Positions 60,701 to 64,000 of a stretch of 64,000 bases of DNA are shown here, one piece after another. This DNA is from an uncultured Clostridia bacterium (GTDB taxonomy: Bacteria > Bacillota > Clostridia > Monoglobales > Monoglobaceae), in NCBI GenBank assembly GCA_947631965.1, contig CANRNL010000001.1, forward strand, positions 62,001 through 126,000. The letters run 5' to 3'. The notes below the pieces were generated by a model. It was not told the DNA's origin and did not search any database. It worked only from the letters and a program-made list of their open reading frames with translations. Each line of letters starts with the position of its first letter. Positions within the stretch are counted from its first letter, which is position 1. Both the position numbers and the translations under genes were made by a program.

Positions 60701-63700
60701 GCGGTGTTCACAACCACCTTGGTTACTTCGAGCGTGTAAGTCGTGTCGGTGCCGTCCTGCGCCACAACCTTTATCGGTATGTTGGTGGGCTGAGCGGGCA
60801 GCGCAATCGTATTAACGCGTCTCGCGCCCGTCTCGGTGTTGTCCACGCTGCCTTCGTTCGCGTTGATATAGATGTTCTGTACGCGAGGCGTTTCGGGCGT
60901 TGCAATCACGTTGATGTTGCTTACCGTGTTGGCTACCTTAACCTTATACGTCTTGGTATCGGGGTCGTAGGTCGCTTCAACCGTCTTGCCGTTTACTTCT
61001 ATCTCAACCTTTTCAAGGTTGCTGTTGTTCGACTCGGAGTAGATGCGCAGCATATGAACATCCCACGCGCTGCCGTCCTCCGCTCTTACATATATCGGAA
61101 CCTCGGCATACTTGCCGTTGGTAAGGCTTACGCCCGTGAGGTTCAGTCTTACGTTATCCTTCGTGTCGCCGTCGTAGAAGCTCAGACCCGCGGGAAGTGC
61201 GCTCGGTTTAACGTAAGAGCTGTTCTCATAGATTTGAGTATCTATCGCTATCTGAGCGTTTATATCAGCCGCCTTTGCTCGAACGGGGAGATTTATTCTG
61301 CCGTTCTCGGCATAGACCACATAATATTCTTCGCCGGTCGCCGCATCCGTCTTCTCTTCGAGGCTGCTGTCCTCGTCCTCAATCTTGGGCGACTTGACAA
61401 ACTCTATTCCTGTCTCCGACGTCTTCTTGCGGATTATGAGCTTATACGGCTTAAATGTCACACCGTCCTCAGCCATAACAGCCACGGTGAGCGTCATTTC
61501 GCCGTCGTTGAGCGACAGAGGCAAAGTTATTATCTTATCCGCCGTGCTTGAAGCTCCTTCAAAGTCTGTTTCGTCAATATCATCCGCTCCTACGGCGGGG
61601 TTGAATATGACTACCTTAGACGTGGTTTCAAGCGTCTTTGCTTCAATGTTGATGTGCTTGTTCGGGTCGGTAATATCCTCTGCGTTTATACCCAGATAGT
61701 AGTATACCTCTCCGTCCTCGTCCGTGAGCGTCTTAACCTTGCCCGTGTAATTCGGACTGTCGGCTTCTTCGGTGGGCTGTGCGTCCACGCTGAGCAGAGC
61801 CACGTTGCTCGACGCGTAGGTTACCTCAACCACCCATACGTCAGGCGGGTCTATGCCGTCCGCGCGGGTTATGAACAGGTTGAAGCGAACCTTGTTGTTG
61901 TCAACTCGGTCGAGATACTCGTTCGGAACGGTAAGCTCTACTATTCCGCCCTGCAGCACGTCTGCGCCGCTTGTGTCGTTCCAAACCGATGTCGCGTACG
62001 CGGTCTTGTTCGAGCTGTGGCTTATCGAGCCTGCCGCCGCCTTGGAATATGCGTTGCCGACGTGTACTCTCAGCTTGATACCGTCGTCGGAGTACGGCGA
62101 CGAGCCTCTGAAGGTCTTTATGGAGTCAAATCTCTCAGCCGTCTTTCCGCCGATTTCGAGACTGTCAACTCTGTTTGTCGGAGGCTGCTTATACAGATAT
62201 ATCGGATACGGATACGGTACCGCCTTAGTGCCGTCCTCCGCCTCAACATATGCGTAAAGCATTGTCGGTCCCGGATATGTTATTGTCGTCTCAGCCTCGT
62301 CAAAGTAGGTCGCGTCCTCCGCAGCCGCGCCGCTGTGCGGTTCGGTGGAGAGGGTCACTCTGAGCGACTTATCCTCGTTGCCGTCTGCGTCGGTTCCGAC
62401 AGCCTTAATCGTCTGCTTGGTGTTGTCGGTTCCGTCCTCGGACGGTTCGAGAGTATACTTAAAGTATGTTCCCGCTCCGTCGCTTACAAGCTCCGCTTCT
62501 TTGTCGCCCACGAATACCTTGATATTCGTGTTGCCCGACATCTTAACAATGTCTATTCTGTAAGCCTTGGAGCCGTAGCCTATCGACGGAGGATAAACCG
62601 CCGCGTATATCGTGGTCGTGTCGCTGTCGCCGCTGAGGGTTACGTCTATGCTCGCAACATTCGACGAAGCCGCCAGTGCCGCGTTTTCGGCAGAGGGCTG
62701 GTCGAGCGCGACGCCCGTCCTCGAATTCGCCTGTGCCGCACGAACGTTTACTCTCGTGAACTTATCGGTATTCTTAACCTTTACAACATATCTGTCGTTT
62801 TCGAGGTCGTATGTAACCGGATAATTTCCGAGTGTTATCGACGCTCCGACAGACGCTATATTGAACGCCTCTATGCTGTCGAGTCTCGGATCCGCCGACT
62901 CTCTGTAAAGTCGCAGCGTGTAGGTCTTGCTGTTAACTTTCAGCTGAACGTCCATATATCCCTGGTCGTTGGTTTCAATATCTATTGTGTTGTTCGCCTT
63001 ATTTGTCGCGGGAGTTTCCGAGCCTATCTGAACCGTCGCATCGCGGAGCATCGAGATAAGCGTTACATCCGCCGTCGCGTCGTTGTCGCCTACCGACCAT
63101 ACATACATTTCCTGACCGTCCAGCTTGGTTCTCGGTATATTGCCGCTGTCGTTTACTGATACATACGGCTCGTCTCCGACCCTTATTATGGTCAGCGTGT
63201 AAGGTGCGCCGCTAAGTCCGCCCGCGGTAACAGTCAAAGTAACGTCGTCTTGCAGCTTGCTCGGGTCGAGCTTCAAGCCTTCGTATGTGAAGTCGCTGTC
63301 CTTATCAACGCTTCTCTGATTGTTCGCTCCGCCTGCGGAATATGCCGGCGAATGAGTTACCGCCGCGACATCCACTACCGGAACAGCCTTAACGTCCGCG
63401 TTTACGGTATCCTCCGGAATAACCACTTCGTACTCCAGCGGAGACTTGCGGGTCGCGGTGTATACCGAGCTTCCGCCTTCCGCATCGTACGCCGTAACGG
63501 TTATATTGTCGGACATCTGCGTTGCCGCCGTCTGTCTGTAAATCGTAAGGATATGGTCTTTGTAGTCCGCGTCGCTGCTCTGCGGGGTTACTCTGATACC
63601 GACCGTCTTGAACGACTCGTCGGCTTTCATTTCAACCGCTTGAACATCATAGAACTTATCGTGCGTAAATACATCCGAGTGGTCGGAGTTAACCTTTACG

Positions 63701-64000
63701 CCCGCGAGCGCTATCTCGCTCGACTCAAGAACCTCGCCGTATACATACAGCGTCTTATCCTGCGGTTCTCCTTCTTCGTTGATAACCGCGTAATAATTAC
63801 CCGTATTTCCTATTTCGTACGCCGTTACGACATTACTGTCAGTCGCGGGGTCGGCGTTCTTTAATTTATTGTGTCCTTCCTCCGTCAAATCAAAGGTTTC
63901 GGTTTCGGAGTTTTCTCCGACCTTTAACGTCTTGATTGCGGCGTCGTTTGAATATCTTGTGGTATGAGCCTTATACAGATTTACATATCTTATCTGATTC
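39703..64000 (-). CDS. Giant secreted protein of tandem cadherin-like beta-sandwich domains with internal GLUG beta-helix island and dockerin-like C-terminus (5' end beyond window)
   Basis: Uninterrupted minus frame from 39703 to the window edge; manual translation upstream of the track's TTG 'start' gives NQIRYVNLYKAHTTRYSNDAAIKTLKVGENSETETFDLTEEGHNK with no stop. Dozens of repeats of the form 'L..L.V.......P.F.....Y...V......V.v.A.......V...........L..G.N...V.V...DG....Y.V.V.R'. Confidence 0.93.
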   Translation of the reverse strand, partial: NQIRYVNLYKAHTTRYSNDAAIKTLKVGENSETETFDLTEEGHNKLKNADPATDSNVVTAYEIGNTGNYYAVINEEGEPQDKTLYVYGEVLESSEIALAGVKVNSDHSDVFTHDKFYDVQAVEMKADESFKTVGIRVTPQSSDADYKDHILTIYRQTAATQMSDNITVTAYDAEGGSSVYTATRKSPLEYEVVIPEDTVNADVKAVPVVDVAAVTHSPAYSAGGANNQRSVDKDSDFTYEGLKLDPSKLQDDVTLTVTAGGLSGAPYTLTIIRVGDEPYVSVNDSGNIPRTKLDGQEMYVWSVGDNDATADVTLISMLRDATVQIGSETPATNKANNTIDIETNDQGYMDVQLKVNSKTYTLRLYRESADPRLDSIEAFNIASVGASITLGNYPVTYDLENDRYVVKVKNTDKFTRVNVRAAQANSRTGVALDQPSAENAALAASSNVASIDVTLSGDSDTTTIYAAVYPPSIGYGSKAYRIDIVKMSGNTNIKVFVGDKEAELVSDGAGTYFKYTLEPSEDGTDNTKQTIKAVGTDADGNEDKSLRVTLSTEPHSGAAAEDATYFDEAETTITYPGPTMLYAYVEAEDGTKAVPYPYPIYLYKQPPTNRVDSLEIGGKTAERFDSIKTFRGSSPYSDDGIKLRVHVGNAYSKAAAGSISHSSNKTAYATSVWNDTSGADVLQGGIVELTVPNEYLDRVDNNKVRFNLFITRADGIDPPDVWVVEVTYASSNVALLSVDAQPTEEADSPNYTGKVKTLTDEDGEVYYYLGINAEDITDPNKHINIEAKTLETTSKVVIFNPAVGADDIDETDFEGASSTADKIITLPLSLNDGEMTLTVAVMAEDGVTFKPYKLIIRKKTSETGIEFVKSPKIEDEDSSLEEKTDAATGEEYYVVYAENGRINLPVRAKAADINAQIAIDTQIYENSSYVKPSALPAGLSFYDGDTKDNVRLNLTGVSLTNGKYAEVPIYVRAEDGSAWDVHMLRIYSESNNSNLEKVEIEVNGKTVEATYDPDTKTYKVKVANTVSNINVIATPETPRVQNIYINANEGSVDNTETGARRVNTIALPAQPTNIPIKVVAQDGTDTTYTLEVTKVVVNTALKEVRVGHKDGDGASAVPYSEVQPVSKVYTYERDGEVANWLNAMIQITAQDSNASVSVDAISRDTATSPFDLSYNPIEGNTVVGGTWENEETALHDQPISRYRITVTGADGYSTEEYTLIIRDTNDDDNLEYVKVGSYYAHKADDYAESNMWIVEVPENWTSADFTVMTADELAKLSGIYESFGDAQIASAAYGAPYTQTAIDLTGIMGGGSVDKFIKSASQDGTKDNRVYTIRVIGTDAALAVEEITVNGIKANDPTGDATQPYGENYTFYNVLPDAEKVLVGVRSMSTSHSVQIENGERTAGGYAEMEIAMPIGTNSKDISFKLYDDKGNVYENLLHLERLSDNYKLSLWVDSDWTSDNALDSTYQKPDGSYFYYVESEAEFAKLAAKTDSNYSVEIAVETGAIMDNSADTTQASVIEQAELVKADVSDVTVVTVTVSDASSEDKAATYKLYLYRKNNNTRITSVTSYPTTNDEAERKKFTYVDESDDDQVTVGVGSLTAYHVFVPQGSGSTTDFTLSVKLEDATSTVTKFEAAGESGAYSTDGSVVTKQFSLGALTYKYNESSEGNDSYLVEVEVTSSGNSVKTYYIIVTPADMDLGLKASYMGQIYEDTESTGEVTVFVRGNVLTDDIILEAVSKDEDAIISAIRPVNPPYAAGSAKYPDVDTYTFSVDLTGITETEAGIYEVDITKDGSSYVKTYKLKVLKQSTDTDVTVEVNGLEAPLALNPTPYYNGSVSWEDVYATIKVTTSSQYARVMVVEAGSPAPTNMGDIVDTHVTTLGPKDIHDWDGINPEYLEFDIYVLSQSAAADPDNTSWQTPKKLRVYRRSGANEIIYVTYMNDPASEEDNDSDGKTDTYVLFLDEPDRVTSAVVDIETSPASNMRVGYYDDNNEWHGQSWSTQNTGSFVLNPSEHEGKYVIEVRAENGSVASYALEFRKTRTEAEIVKIVTAKGLAGEYNVDMSVGSRIYEASMPRRTTNVDITTDDANAHITEFVEVDAVGGNVINSPVSYTAHSGTDYTFPVNAGVDIGAVRYFRIKLQPQNMSAAPIEYYLILKGASDDLSLEYVDVNGDENSTPIFNGTKYSFSVENDVTSADVTVQGLDSGLKIVSIGGAYNQTLTSPYSNRWETDGIVLDQNSEETTLEVTVRSQLYTELSDGTVLTPNAEKKYTISIYKKTDNVDLAGEGHAVTVNDISAVARRNNPTIYEISIPSNPSDPKGKNPARVVIRTVNGGATITIPGLLTHNSAQGELSVNYTLISDVETIPFTVQSSSEKVIQKYTLYIYRDYEELGVDKVYVDENELTADSNGDYTVAADEDAPVDVTVLPLGAMAKVKFYGDGIGDGTEDSAIWSDHLSSRIFENLELDSDGETEFRFKIVSYDDATESDEHKITITYADTGDTGVESVVFAGVTADKVEGFNNVYAVNVPALADGILKVTASNDSAIVKLVTKTGSPSATELIQLTDDITEVHFEIEAEGKTEEYTLYIIKGTNGDGEAAVYVNKQKVEETDGQYVYQAAYNATQAEVMVVAGSKISKVLLGRASETNEPVLSENTKLFDLTGTTTVVPFTIYTYPYDGTSGEVSKNVVIQKISRDLSLTRVVVDGTPAEMDVLGRYTATVSSGSSTATIHVSAWLITSQVDLYDESSSLVASGTNGEVDVTNALLTGDVTRFTIRVTSASGDYMDYALFISKEGGSTSVELVIAERGTEDEYVAAKASCDDGESSETEDPGDGSEENPYKIRNAIDLKNIANDMSAHYVLMNDIDLGGLEWTPIGTVQSGLQKSFTGSLTSNGGNGFTIRRLTMSNEGGNGIGGLFVINEGTIDNIKFENVNISGRNSVGTVAGVNRGTISRVAVSSGTVKGSGIYIGGIAGNNNGTIINSYNKADVASVNTNGGNTSAGGIVGSMGSSAKVENVYNAGTVTAEGYVAGIAATSNGNGVGEISNSYTINPYPVIAGEGITVTNSESVWAHDLTKEDTFNGWDFDDVWTIAAPGEYPTLKGQSDDAPVSSLTIPNGTAAKPYKIDSAIGIKSIGNDADSLTKHYELVTDIDMSTLGTISPLGEFSGSLNGNGYKMIGLNVSQDGLFTVNSGTIENILIKDASVSAAEGDEGVGVLAGENAGTISQVAVSGGNVGGDSDAAAGGMVYRNSGLIEDSYVSGIILGNNNAAGIAAYNDGTIRRAYAYPSFTGTGNRAGITLSNGSGGTLENTHSSSGIGMDMVFDDPSYEGTNGSGTGDLTDMDTFDGWDFDDVWYLPGGGMPELRVNSMSMQTLSIGGAVLLSEVGVEPECEHIVYIRDTKNSAKIYIKTKNPSATVTVEWPSYDSAKYIGEFEGVLGGLINERTEIRFRVASGAAEEEHMLVIIKESDAANLERVEINGVEITRTGNTYIAEVKDNVESVEARITPESGRVKIVDDATGSDITESGMIDEDGRTWTNGALAVDQTKESTTYTITVINGRGNTAEYKLVLKPSQYFTGLREVKVDPHILDGGQLMSVGAEVLTADENGVYEYVISRDLEYIAIRAEATNVNANVSINNKNNTGYIHEIAAIDFKLDLSIMDFYIPIDVTTPDGLKGHYVLHMSRQSINPALAKVQVTYDGKVYNANNTETTESGDVIYTFDLPTEATASFDETIVLDKVYVQAQDTFTMVSAARVDYTVASDGSITIVGEQAADPQSTDGYIWEADNEELDHRELTIYQVKSKALDGNSILTSYLYIYRNSNLTDLESVTAIYDDGGTPVRSAATYDSATGEYQLWIPDGINEYDLEAVTKALRAQVNVQGTGYNYHISTGTLGTLLSRVQVTVLAADGTTSKTFYINVNILDLSLESILVSDTLGGVDEAPQFDGEKYIARINPKAESAKVTATAVDGGSYVNYVRIGYLNKPIKPTEDQYPSDETFEAAMAEYEEKFAEYDERAENFDASDEDVNWSSVSLTDAGWKELQNLVLQIPLRDEDGGFTMVKVQVGAANNIDAADIKDKIGLYKTYDLLIGKKYTNADKDIDIIIDGKTLNMEDNDGYTEGNTTYYRVGVSRAVGKNSVYFNTKEYAPSPYDPLVRVSDAVDPTYLTLTDFDPQPTNTTVSMAINPLSDNETTEIYVYSYPEADLDEDGVTADPQYGHRYVITVYRMSEDDTINVTETTVNDTYRTRGDTTTTGYKDYFTVSEATMVVDPETGRRYVKVYIKANSDKAKITINEQTYSGRNPSFIGETDDDTVMNGDEIKGILIPVTEGAISKTVSYTVTSEDGSKVSKNTLEITILSVNTDVDYVRVNSSNAYGPYYDDPSGIPYFEAFVPESVLDTEVPIEVQAATYTSGTTAELRDYALAPNDWVYNSSVRMRYRVSHMYEMPSSDILPKDAYSPYEVEFRIRPEAGAVDSSAKPQDYIIRIYLADSENNEVEKVEKDDELLHGVWVDKVGRITDENIENETAKRADYVGDDPYSQYDYRVDIDADITELEMKVAAEYEYAGVDIQDAYTGQWSYNYSTHEKTVRLTNLKPQQSYVVHFRIRTQAQMLANDSTSDGLGRTYSVRLERLSSNRALSMVAVYPNDPQKKDVRVEGLTTDKPIEFVTRYGETEVPIEIQAESASARIEIKDVSSGVSSGNLIDETLPFDEADDRTEMSTFTTSSNHKMPVEVHWQTYSVLVYAYEGDTAPAEYIVKVSRVVNNMTVKSITFNGRTAIRDANDPYLFTIDIGYDENIADIVAVADDSEEYIKFVPGTYGYVTGQNEENAVDLSSIAINATKTIDIRVGSKDVISTAPSLETDQYMDTSLVITRLPKDTLRSDLDLDISVGNRKTDPYSFELARFDSEEEIPDADRDQQSDGRYLRGKYMRNYSANINPSAITAYIKTQMKGMSSDVAFYLVDETTEIPLTNDTEDLLSTEASMSGLDRIKVHIVVKAKDGYYQDYMLTIQKTSSETGVLRVVAESDSSTNGAAEGMVSGITNNIIEYKVDLPTDATWVRPRVYTKDPYSYVSFYKTSYSPPNGERYDPTVAGNDGVRGEQTSLGNLTTVTYYFRVMPRTGSDYTDYKITMVNRPQSTRIAEVKAGLRSPENYEPLNERDYPINDTIVDGSQTVIWYNTSINAFTTYLVSIPYMPDDDTAILKVTAENNFATVEYPGLHLNQEDAQDTDRIPAYMDDVQLNDIETDSFTTVPVKVVSPLDEAHPQNYEVVITRYQHVYDLSVMVNGEMTKRVGGKESTTYERPTKLPFSVSEVTFNIAMAAPNKSYKIKVGDDGIMREVSPGNSMLTVNNIPLTDVETIVPIYVYDDSEMLLDTYYIIVRREMVNNNIGEILVNGNEVVEAVIFGDPGFEAYSYSAGDEALADVKIWAANTNADVTLSYWNTNIAGTTVGSPNKGYLQTDVNVETGDNYFWIEIDIGGSKVFYPLLIHHIPVDVYLDDVYVTETEDTEQLELVPSFIKTVENYTVKTRPGLSEYDIYATAYTTAKELEEYGKSQHWAPEQYQTRIQIGNGSELSMEDFSGGISSYVKQYISTITDGVTPEYVRVPVYLKVPHFIRTYNLDIHVPSDDTLLSELAVRHITNLSDYTLTPPYVASDSDDYTANTAVYSTEVSSDTEKVLIYAHARHDHAAWGYAGASTKVSMTDGNGASLASAKVEINQEVELNYGDNVFYVIVTSEDGEPKTYTLHVYRKPIKAELESVLVNGYPAVYDGANTYVAYVENGTTPEIVATATDTRADVTLTHLGDTVTDTHKATLALTDPVENEANVDIGVDVLGVDSKDYNLQLIGVTGDILSIYMDVESNTFTPTANNPIAAKWNSAQNRYEIYIPYNAPYDPYLRVITLNAGNKVKIGTHEFDYADGGITDTQYTKQTYLNHYQDPQSIIVMVDETNPRSYEVYVKRMSNEASLEALDVVQSAGVGALTPAFGSQTFAYTIDVTKETSELEFSRILATTNASLTLYYDDQAIDFTAQNGAGYKVENLKYGDNMFRIEVVSQDKTVTKVYVVNIRREKPAAEAALEDIRITIDGTYYSLVPMFDPEIYSIGNPYYMSVEGALIESEHPISIEAFVSDAFDDDYKVTSTVKYTTEDGTIVDESGPVEKNVVTIGNSADHPAVDRDLDSRSTTEVIFTVLSNDNGTRMREYKIILYKNEQINTNPKFNYLSSISLANHELTMAPFSSAETDYNYYANVSNVEAYEYLTIVPNTSMGANITLTMYDMSNGGAETHPLSGDPQQLNLTEGDNVYIIKVSVETSNMKKAEYYYSVIINREIANSESSRLNSLTVDNYTSAITQTSTRAFKLTVGTNVESINLHTYAENNKATIWVRSEMRDYDQIKTGENHAMDIPLVEGDNKVVITVTAPATDASDVSFTKTVYVLNVYRQTRGDATELIDIKYSDKEKGVMTPLFNSQIHNYYLAYNYDVSTVTLNPVPKSPDLVDIDASVGGTTTPLIPAADGTFSFSTSIAEGETKVVTFTVKAKGETGGTQYTVTLHRNMTETPIPSLSQALRLRDDAAVQYPIIPDFDADTHTYFASVPSDFDVAGITVWAQSNDPSNASDVAIKILPQSGIVETMANGVEKKFSDVVYGNNVYVIQLSNSHGNVTYYTLIVNRAGAGVETPSLDDLEVSYPSGYELTPAFNTDTKVYEVYVENDTEQIRLRPTSDSAAEIKINNLIVASGTESDLIDLEIGKNTITVVLTAADGATEQTYIVYVYRAKDDTPYYLTQLQLNKGTVVPSFSREVTNYYVTVPQNVASIDISAAANTGIVKANDNLVNGTYVQALKAGALNMVTFKLYDDNTTKIPRKAYTLSVYRKSTVESSADLASVTVDGYDIMPDFSPRELNYYVYVDADAESVDIDAEAASEYATVSGTGTVALTGNKTVRIITVTNGDTIQRYSVTVLKAAPDESVAGHLDGTDIQASAIAQTIYVDEDASSLTLNVNASGGNIVTVNGKEIDPSGETFSMSTEKERFDISVRSGADANATFESYVVYAYKGESDTYEPYITRIMADQNSSSTAQANFLSAFDPTVFGKYELINDGGTIYLFARPNDNQTYIELFNEELDDYAVVSGLPSNIAQTIPADSSSAEFVFRATKFSDTGYELVNEYTVKVYNTDKPILSNIWTDYNAEMQSEYDPLVKEYDVLIGKDVEEFTVFASHGYDDSKSPQISMSIDDGEYENVENGSGRLFNVSLDDTSWTVKVKFEVDGESVEYILNVTRSEQYLATVKLQDLVLTDETAPSDGLYEMTPEFEPEVTAYSAVVDYTDNTVTLTVTAESEDDTIVIETADGNQITAQSGMPVSVTLPAEFFEADDAVTRVKVIVASGTKTGRYEIKLTRTARKDGESRLESLKAADAELLTAGSFSGPGPYDVVVSKAAEYLKLDATALNPEDDIYFTYNGVDTAKQIGNIDWNIKLSEDNISYIFATVGENNDTAYTYVIKVVRANTAFFSEGVGLVVTDTDPDDEYELLDPTFSKEQIEYNVLVDALDQNIEFKLKTDEYLPTVNISLDGEQVYSESGTMSGLEITKEFELALDQKEFKFTFDIVSGVGGNRSGSYYVTVTRDTELEEPELQTYVKGTIYTAILNSSKGQTMFDASGTVSLYKWDEDDGEWLPANHDGSNSNVMEVANNEGGKFGADFEFKLPEEGLFKVVLHTDGYLNTEICNIKSSKTFAKAEYDFGPKTCISGNVTDYGSSNGVVDETDFSVMTMFMDNTLLESYEIVFTLLDNPDKYLSSEGDAEVLDGEPEESDDADKSDETSGDEAETKPDTDKSDETNGDETETKPDTDKYDETSGDEAETKPDTDKSDETSGDETETKPDTDKSDETSGDETDTEVSGDTAKTEAEAEAEPEAETEPENTEAEVELAAVEDEVEAEPEAKAEEEPEAEAEEEPVEADETDNSELEADGYEAEDNTDAEPEAEDEDASENGMAKILAERRLMAVGVMPEKVKNSTKSYNGIAYNSSDIILGGIDENGYASYGYYENGRGERILMWIHYDGEVVFRGTCDLDRDGMILSWTDAFDMSTSYKSVTRTIDNITGAQNYPWDRTAELKHYVEK
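40391..40627 (-). repeat. 51-bp tandem repeat (17-aa DKSDETSGDEAETKPDT)
   Basis: 'tcgccg(c/t)ttgtctcgtcg' recurs at 40391, 40442, 40493, 40544, 40595. Confidence 0.93.
53920..55550 (-). other. GLUG-motif beta-helix region inside the giant protein
   Basis: GSEENPYKIRNAIDLKNIANDMSAHYVLMNDIDLGGLEWTPIG...GGIAGNNNGTIINSYNKADV...GGIVGSMG...DTFNGWDFDDVWTIAAPGEYPTLKG, then a second copy ending DTFDGWDFDDVWYLPGGGMPELRV. Confidence 0.85.

Noticed and set aside
63886-63888. Start codon of the giant protein as given in the ORF track
   Set aside because: It is an internal TTG; the frame stays open to base 64000 and no signal peptide follows it.
11963-64000. Interpretation as a classical cellulosome gene cluster
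   Set aside because: No glycoside hydrolase, CBM3 or cellulase-like modules seen in the cluster; the only hydrolase-like gene (997-2211) lacks a dockerin.
1-64000. tRNA/rRNA genes, prophage, transposase or restriction/defence genes
   Set aside because: None recognised on either strand; absence is by eye only and would need tRNAscan-SE and HMM searches to confirm.

Overview
The window looks like a low-to-mid GC Firmicute (Clostridia/Oscillospirales-like, inferred) chromosome segment.

The left ~12 kb is mostly ordinary: a partial dockerin protein, a GHL10/DUF187-type glycosyl hydrolase-like protein, a putative group-B-like [FeFe]-hydrogenase, an Eis-like GNAT acetyltransferase, a full-length ABC exporter, and the canonical ctsR-mcsA-mcsB-clpC operon with its CtsR operator.

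From ~11.96 kb to the right edge (~52 kb) the minus strand carries seven consecutive very large secreted proteins. They are built almost only from non-catalytic modules: SLH anchors, dockerin or dockerin-like domains, putative cohesin-like N-termini, cadherin-like beta-sandwiches, DUF5018-like, MBG/YDG, InlB-B and GLUG repeats. The largest ORF is open at the window edge (about 8,099 codons visible, no start seen).

Main hypothesis: this is a cohesin/dockerin/SLH self-assembling surface scaffold with no enzymes visible in it, rather than a cellulosome. It shares a ~200-aa module (called 'GNSP[YF]G' here) upstream of dockerins in three proteins. Other points of interest are an ~850 bp ~97% identical duplication of the putative cohesin-like N-terminus between an SLH-anchored and a dockerin-bearing protein, an apparently split dockerin in the giant protein, a potentially mutually exclusive RNA fold at 23055-23171, and a hairpin-packed TIR-bounded intergenic element at 2329-2666.

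All domain calls are by eye; no HMM, BLAST or structure prediction was run.
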